Shown: in pieces, positions 61,259 to 64,000 of the stretch
Layout: each line of letters begins with the position of its first letter
Position numbering within the stretch: position 1 is the first letter of the stretch
DNA from: Bacteroidia bacterium
GTDB taxonomy: Bacteria > Bacteroidota > Bacteroidia > NS11-12g > UBA955
Assembly (NCBI GenBank): GCA_023228875.1
Contig: JALOAG010000008.1
Coordinates: forward strand, 1-64,000
Length of the DNA stretch: 64,000 nucleotides
Direction of reading: 5' to 3'
Translations under genes and position numbers: made by a program
Notes under the pieces: model-generated
What the model was told of the DNA's origin: nothing
Seen by the model: the letters and a program-made list of their open reading frames with translations, nothing else
The model's database searches: none

Positions 61259-64000
61259 AGGTTCTTCGTGTTAATCTTTACATGAGCATTGATATCTTCT
61301 AATCCTCTCAACAATTTCTTGCTTAAGGCTACTTTATATTTGTCAGTTCTTGTTTGCAATTTGTAGCCAGTTGCCGAAAAATATAAGTTAACAGGGAAAT
61401 CTCCTTTGTGTGTTTTGAGTAATAAAATTAATTGGTTCAATCTTTCATTATCGGTACTCTGCACAGGGAAAGTAACTGTTAAACTGCTTATTTTTTGCTT
61501 ACTCAGGTCTTGCAACATTCCAAATTCGAAATATTTAGTTCTGATAAAAGACTTTCCTTCTCCTGCTTTATTTGCATATTCATTTTTTACAAACTCCATT
61601 GACATAAAGACTGCTGTTTTTGGCGTAAAAAATTTAGCATAATTCACAAAGTCTTGGTCATATAGGCGAAAAGTGTAAGCGTCAGATTTGTCTTCTGCTT
61701 CAACAATCAAAAATGGTTTGTTGTTTTTGCCAATTAATTGTTTCACGCTCAAAACATAAAATGCAAGTAAAAGCTTTTTACCAATGAGTTTATGATTGTC
61801 GCGAAGTGCATATAATGGTGTAACCTTGGTTGCCTGTATTTCTACCTCATATAAATCTAATGGATGGCTAGAAAGAAACAGTCCGGTAATTTTTCGTTCT
61901 TCTTCTAACAATGTAAAGTTGGGCAGTGGCTCTACATCGGGGAGCTTAGGTTTGCCTATTCCGCTTTGAGCCCCTTCTGTACTTCCAAACAATGACACTT
62001 GAGATGATTGCTCGGCTTCTTGAGCCGCAGTGCCGTATTTTATTAATAGTTCAATACCGGTTAGCTCACCTTGATTCGAAATAAAATATTGGCTACGGTG
62101 ATGTTTTTTGTCAAAATCAAATGCTCCTGAGCGTGCCAAACTGTCTAAGACTCTCTTGTTGAGCTGTTTTGACTTCACTCTTTTGACCAAGTCAAAGGCA
62201 TCAGCGTAATTGCCGTTAGATTCTCTTTCTGTAACTATTGCTTCTGCAGCTCCTTCACCTACACCGCTCAGTCCACTTAAGCCAAATCGAATTGCTCCTT
62301 TTTTGTTTACCGAAAATTTTACATCACTTTCGTTGATGTCAGGTCCTAATACGTCTATATTCATTGACTTACATTCATCCATAAAGAAGGAGAGTTTTGA
62401 CAAGTCATTTAAGTTGTGGGACAACACCGTAGCCATGTATTCTGCGGGATAGTGGGCTTTGAGATAGGCTGTTTGATAGGCGACAATAGCATAACATGTT
62501 GAGTGGGATTTGTTAAATGCGTACTGAGCAAATTTTTTCCAATCGTTCCAAATTTTTACACAAGGCTCTTTGTCTAAACCGTTTGCAGCACATCCTTTGA
62601 TGAATTTTTCCTCCATCTTATTGATGGTATCAATGTTCTTTTTACCCATTGCTTTTCGCAAATTGTCAGCTTCTCCCTTAGTAAATCCTGCTAATTTTTG
62701 ACTTAACAACATTACCTGCTCCTGATAAACCGTAATTCCATAGGTCTCCGCCAGATATTCTTCCATTTCCGGCAAATCATACACTATGGGTTCTTTGCCT
62801 CGTTTGCGTGCTATAAAAGAACTGATATACTGCATCGGACCCGGTCGGTAAAGCGCGTTCATTGCAATCAAATCCTCAAGTCTGTCCGGTTTGAGTTCGC
62901 GCAAATATTTTTGCATAGGTGGACTTTCAAATTGAAAAGTTCCTATTGTGTGCCCTTGTTTGTATAGTTCAAAAGTCTTTTTATCTGTCAAAGGTATTGT
63001 GTCAAGATCAATCTCAACCCCATGTTTAGACTTGATGAGTTGGATTGCGTCTCTTAATATTGACAAGGTTTTTAAGCCAAGGAAGTCCATTTTGATAACT
63101 CCGGCTGACTCAATAACGGTACCTTCATATTGGGTTACATACAATTCTGCATCCTTAGCCACTGCAACGGGTAGAATGTCAGAAATGTCGCGAGGTGCAA
63201 TGATAACGCCTGCTGCATGAACTCCTGTGTTACGCGCTGTCCCTTCCAGTTTGCGTGCCTCTATTAAAACTTTTGTTTTTAAATCGTCCGGATCCCCTAA
63301 AATAATTGCCCGCAGTATTTTTATTTTGTTTAAATCATCAGCAGAAACGCCTTTGGTTTCTAAACTGTCAATCTGCTCGTCATTACCTGTGAGAGGTCGT
63401 TCATACAAATCGTAAAATTTTAACCCTGTCGGGCGGTCAGGAATAAGTTTAGCCAAATAGTCAGACTCTTTCAAATCTAAGTCCATCACCCGTGCAGTAT
63501 CTCTAATGCTGGTTTTGGCAGCCATTGTGCCATAAGTAATAATGTTGGCTACCTGATTCTTGCCATACTTTTCTGACACATAACGCAACACGCGTTCCCG
63601 TCCCTCATCATCAAAATCTGTATCAATATCGGGCATGCTGGCTCTGTCCGGATTAAGAAAACGCTCAAACAGCAACTCGTATTTAATCGGGTCGATGTTG
63701 GTGATCCCAATGCAGTATGCAACCACGCTTCCTGCTGCCGACCCTCTGCCGGGTCCAATAAATACACCGTTATTTTTTCCCCAAACAATAAAATCCGAAA
63801 CAATCAAGAAATACCCTGCAAACCCCATTGTTTTAATGGTGTGTAATTCAAAGTCAATTCGCTCTTTGACTTTGTCTTCTAAGGAGCCATATCTTTTTTG
63901 TGCCCCCTCGTAAGTCAAGTGTTTGAGGTATTCCCATTGGTTCAGTACCCCCGCCTCAATCTTTTTATCGTTTATAATCTCCCCTTGAGTGTAGATTTTA
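61255..64000 (-). CDS. dnaE: DNA polymerase III alpha subunit, C-terminal part (N-terminus outside window)
   Basis: The frame is open from the right edge, starting KIYTQGEIINDKKIEAG, to the stop at 61255 (about 915 codons). It is the replicative polymerase catalytic subunit of the DnaE1 type. Seen are GFAGYFLIVSDFIVWGKNNGVFIGPGRGSAAGS, the catalytic acidic motif PDIDTDFDDEGRERV, LAFTKGEADNLRKAMGKK-like finger sequence, KSHSTCYAIVAYQTAYLKAHYPAEYMA, the helix-hairpin-helix region and a C-terminal OB domain. The PHP domain lies outside the window. The internal ATG at 63909-63918 is not the true start. Confidence 0.95.
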   Translation of the reverse strand, partial: KIYTQGEIINDKKIEAGVLNQWEYLKHLTYEGAQKRYGSLEDKVKERIDFELHTIKTMGFAGYFLIVSDFIVWGKNNGVFIGPGRGSAAGSVVAYCIGITNIDPIKYELLFERFLNPDRASMPDIDTDFDDEGRERVLRYVSEKYGKNQVANIITYGTMAAKTSIRDTARVMDLDLKESDYLAKLIPDRPTGLKFYDLYERPLTGNDEQIDSLETKGVSADDLNKIKILRAIILGDPDDLKTKVLIEARKLEGTARNTGVHAAGVIIAPRDISDILPVAVAKDAELYVTQYEGTVIESAGVIKMDFLGLKTLSILRDAIQLIKSKHGVEIDLDTIPLTDKKTFELYKQGHTIGTFQFESPPMQKYLRELKPDRLEDLIAMNALYRPGPMQYISSFIARKRGKEPIVYDLPEMEEYLAETYGITVYQEQVMLLSQKLAGFTKGEADNLRKAMGKKNIDTINKMEEKFIKGCAANGLDKEPCVKIWNDWKKFAQYAFNKSHSTCYAIVAYQTAYLKAHYPAEYMATVLSHNLNDLSKLSFFMDECKSMNIDVLGPDINESDVKFSVNKKGAIRFGLSGLSGVGEGAAEAIVTERESNGNYADAFDLVKRVKSKQLNKRVLDSLARSGAFDFDKKHHRSQYFISNQGELTGIELLIKYGTAAQEAEQSSQVSLFGSTEGAQSGIGKPKLPDVEPLPNFTLLEEERKITGLFLSSHPLDLYEVEIQATKVTPLYALRDNHKLIGKKLLLAFYVLSVKQLIGKNNKPFLIVEAEDKSDAYTFRLYDQDFVNYAKFFTPKTAVFMSMEFVKNEYANKAGEGKSFIRTKYFEFGMLQDLSKQKISSLTVTFPVQSTDNERLNQLILLLKTHKGDFPVNLYFSATGYKLQTRTDKYKVALSKKLLRGLEDINAHVKINTKNL

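Noticed and set aside
1..64000. CRISPR arrays, insertion sequences, prophage genes
   Set aside because: No regularly spaced repeats, transposase, integrase or phage structural genes were recognised on either strand.

Overview
The window looks like chromosomal DNA of a Bacteroidota bacterium, probably near the Chitinophagales/Sphingobacteriales. It is AT-rich. Many genes are preceded by the Bacteroidota -7 box TAnnTTTG instead of a Shine-Dalgarno site. Secreted proteins carry type IX secretion (T9SS) C-terminal sorting domains, and there are PKD-repeat and gliding-type adhesins, a TonB-dependent receptor and a DUF4292 lipoprotein. The assignment rests on these family traits, not on a database search. 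No rRNA, tRNA, CRISPR array or transposase gene was seen.

Layout. 1-1482: N-terminal part of a large gliding-type adhesin, running off the left edge. 1698-5988 (minus): pseudouridine synthase, murB, a small YdeI-domain protein, and the pair uxs-ugd making UDP-xylose from UDP-glucose. 6278-10417: a small secreted protein, a polysaccharide-deacetylase-like/acyltransferase-like pair and a convergent GT39-type membrane glycosyltransferase; with uxs-ugd these suggest surface glycan work. 10515-12818: maeB. 12819-18844: an accessory block holding a NarL-type two-component system, a DUF4143 ATPase and a T9SS beta-propeller gene broken by two stop codons. The block has three matching 7-2-7 palindromes and is bracketed by imperfect direct repeats. 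18845-31000: housekeeping genes (GH3-family enzyme, aspartate kinase, fbp, prfA, di-haem peroxidase, lpdA, recG, odhB). 30938-43302: FMN glutamate-synthase-like protein, TonB receptor, 1425-residue PKD adhesin, ahcY, an FMN oxidoreductase and an M16 peptidase.

43344-47724 is a decaying heavy-metal efflux module. The RND pump is cut to under half length, the outer-membrane channel and periplasmic adaptor are fused by an internal deletion, and the regulator and the sensor kinase each carry a +1 frameshift. 47816-64000 returns to core functions: purF, a DUF4292 lipoprotein with an EnvC-like protein, rlmD, dxs, a FrnE-type thiol oxidoreductase, a rhodanese-thioredoxin lipoprotein, ybaB, trmB, a FecCD-type ABC importer, ribBA, and the C-terminal part of dnaE running off the right edge.

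The most unusual parts are the accessory block at 12.8-18.8 kb, which looks like a small self-contained regulon, and the efflux module with four independent lesions in 4.4 kb. Start codons were moved from the longest ORF wherever a TAnnTTTG box lies inside the N-terminal extension, because an RNA started from that box could not contain the upstream start.
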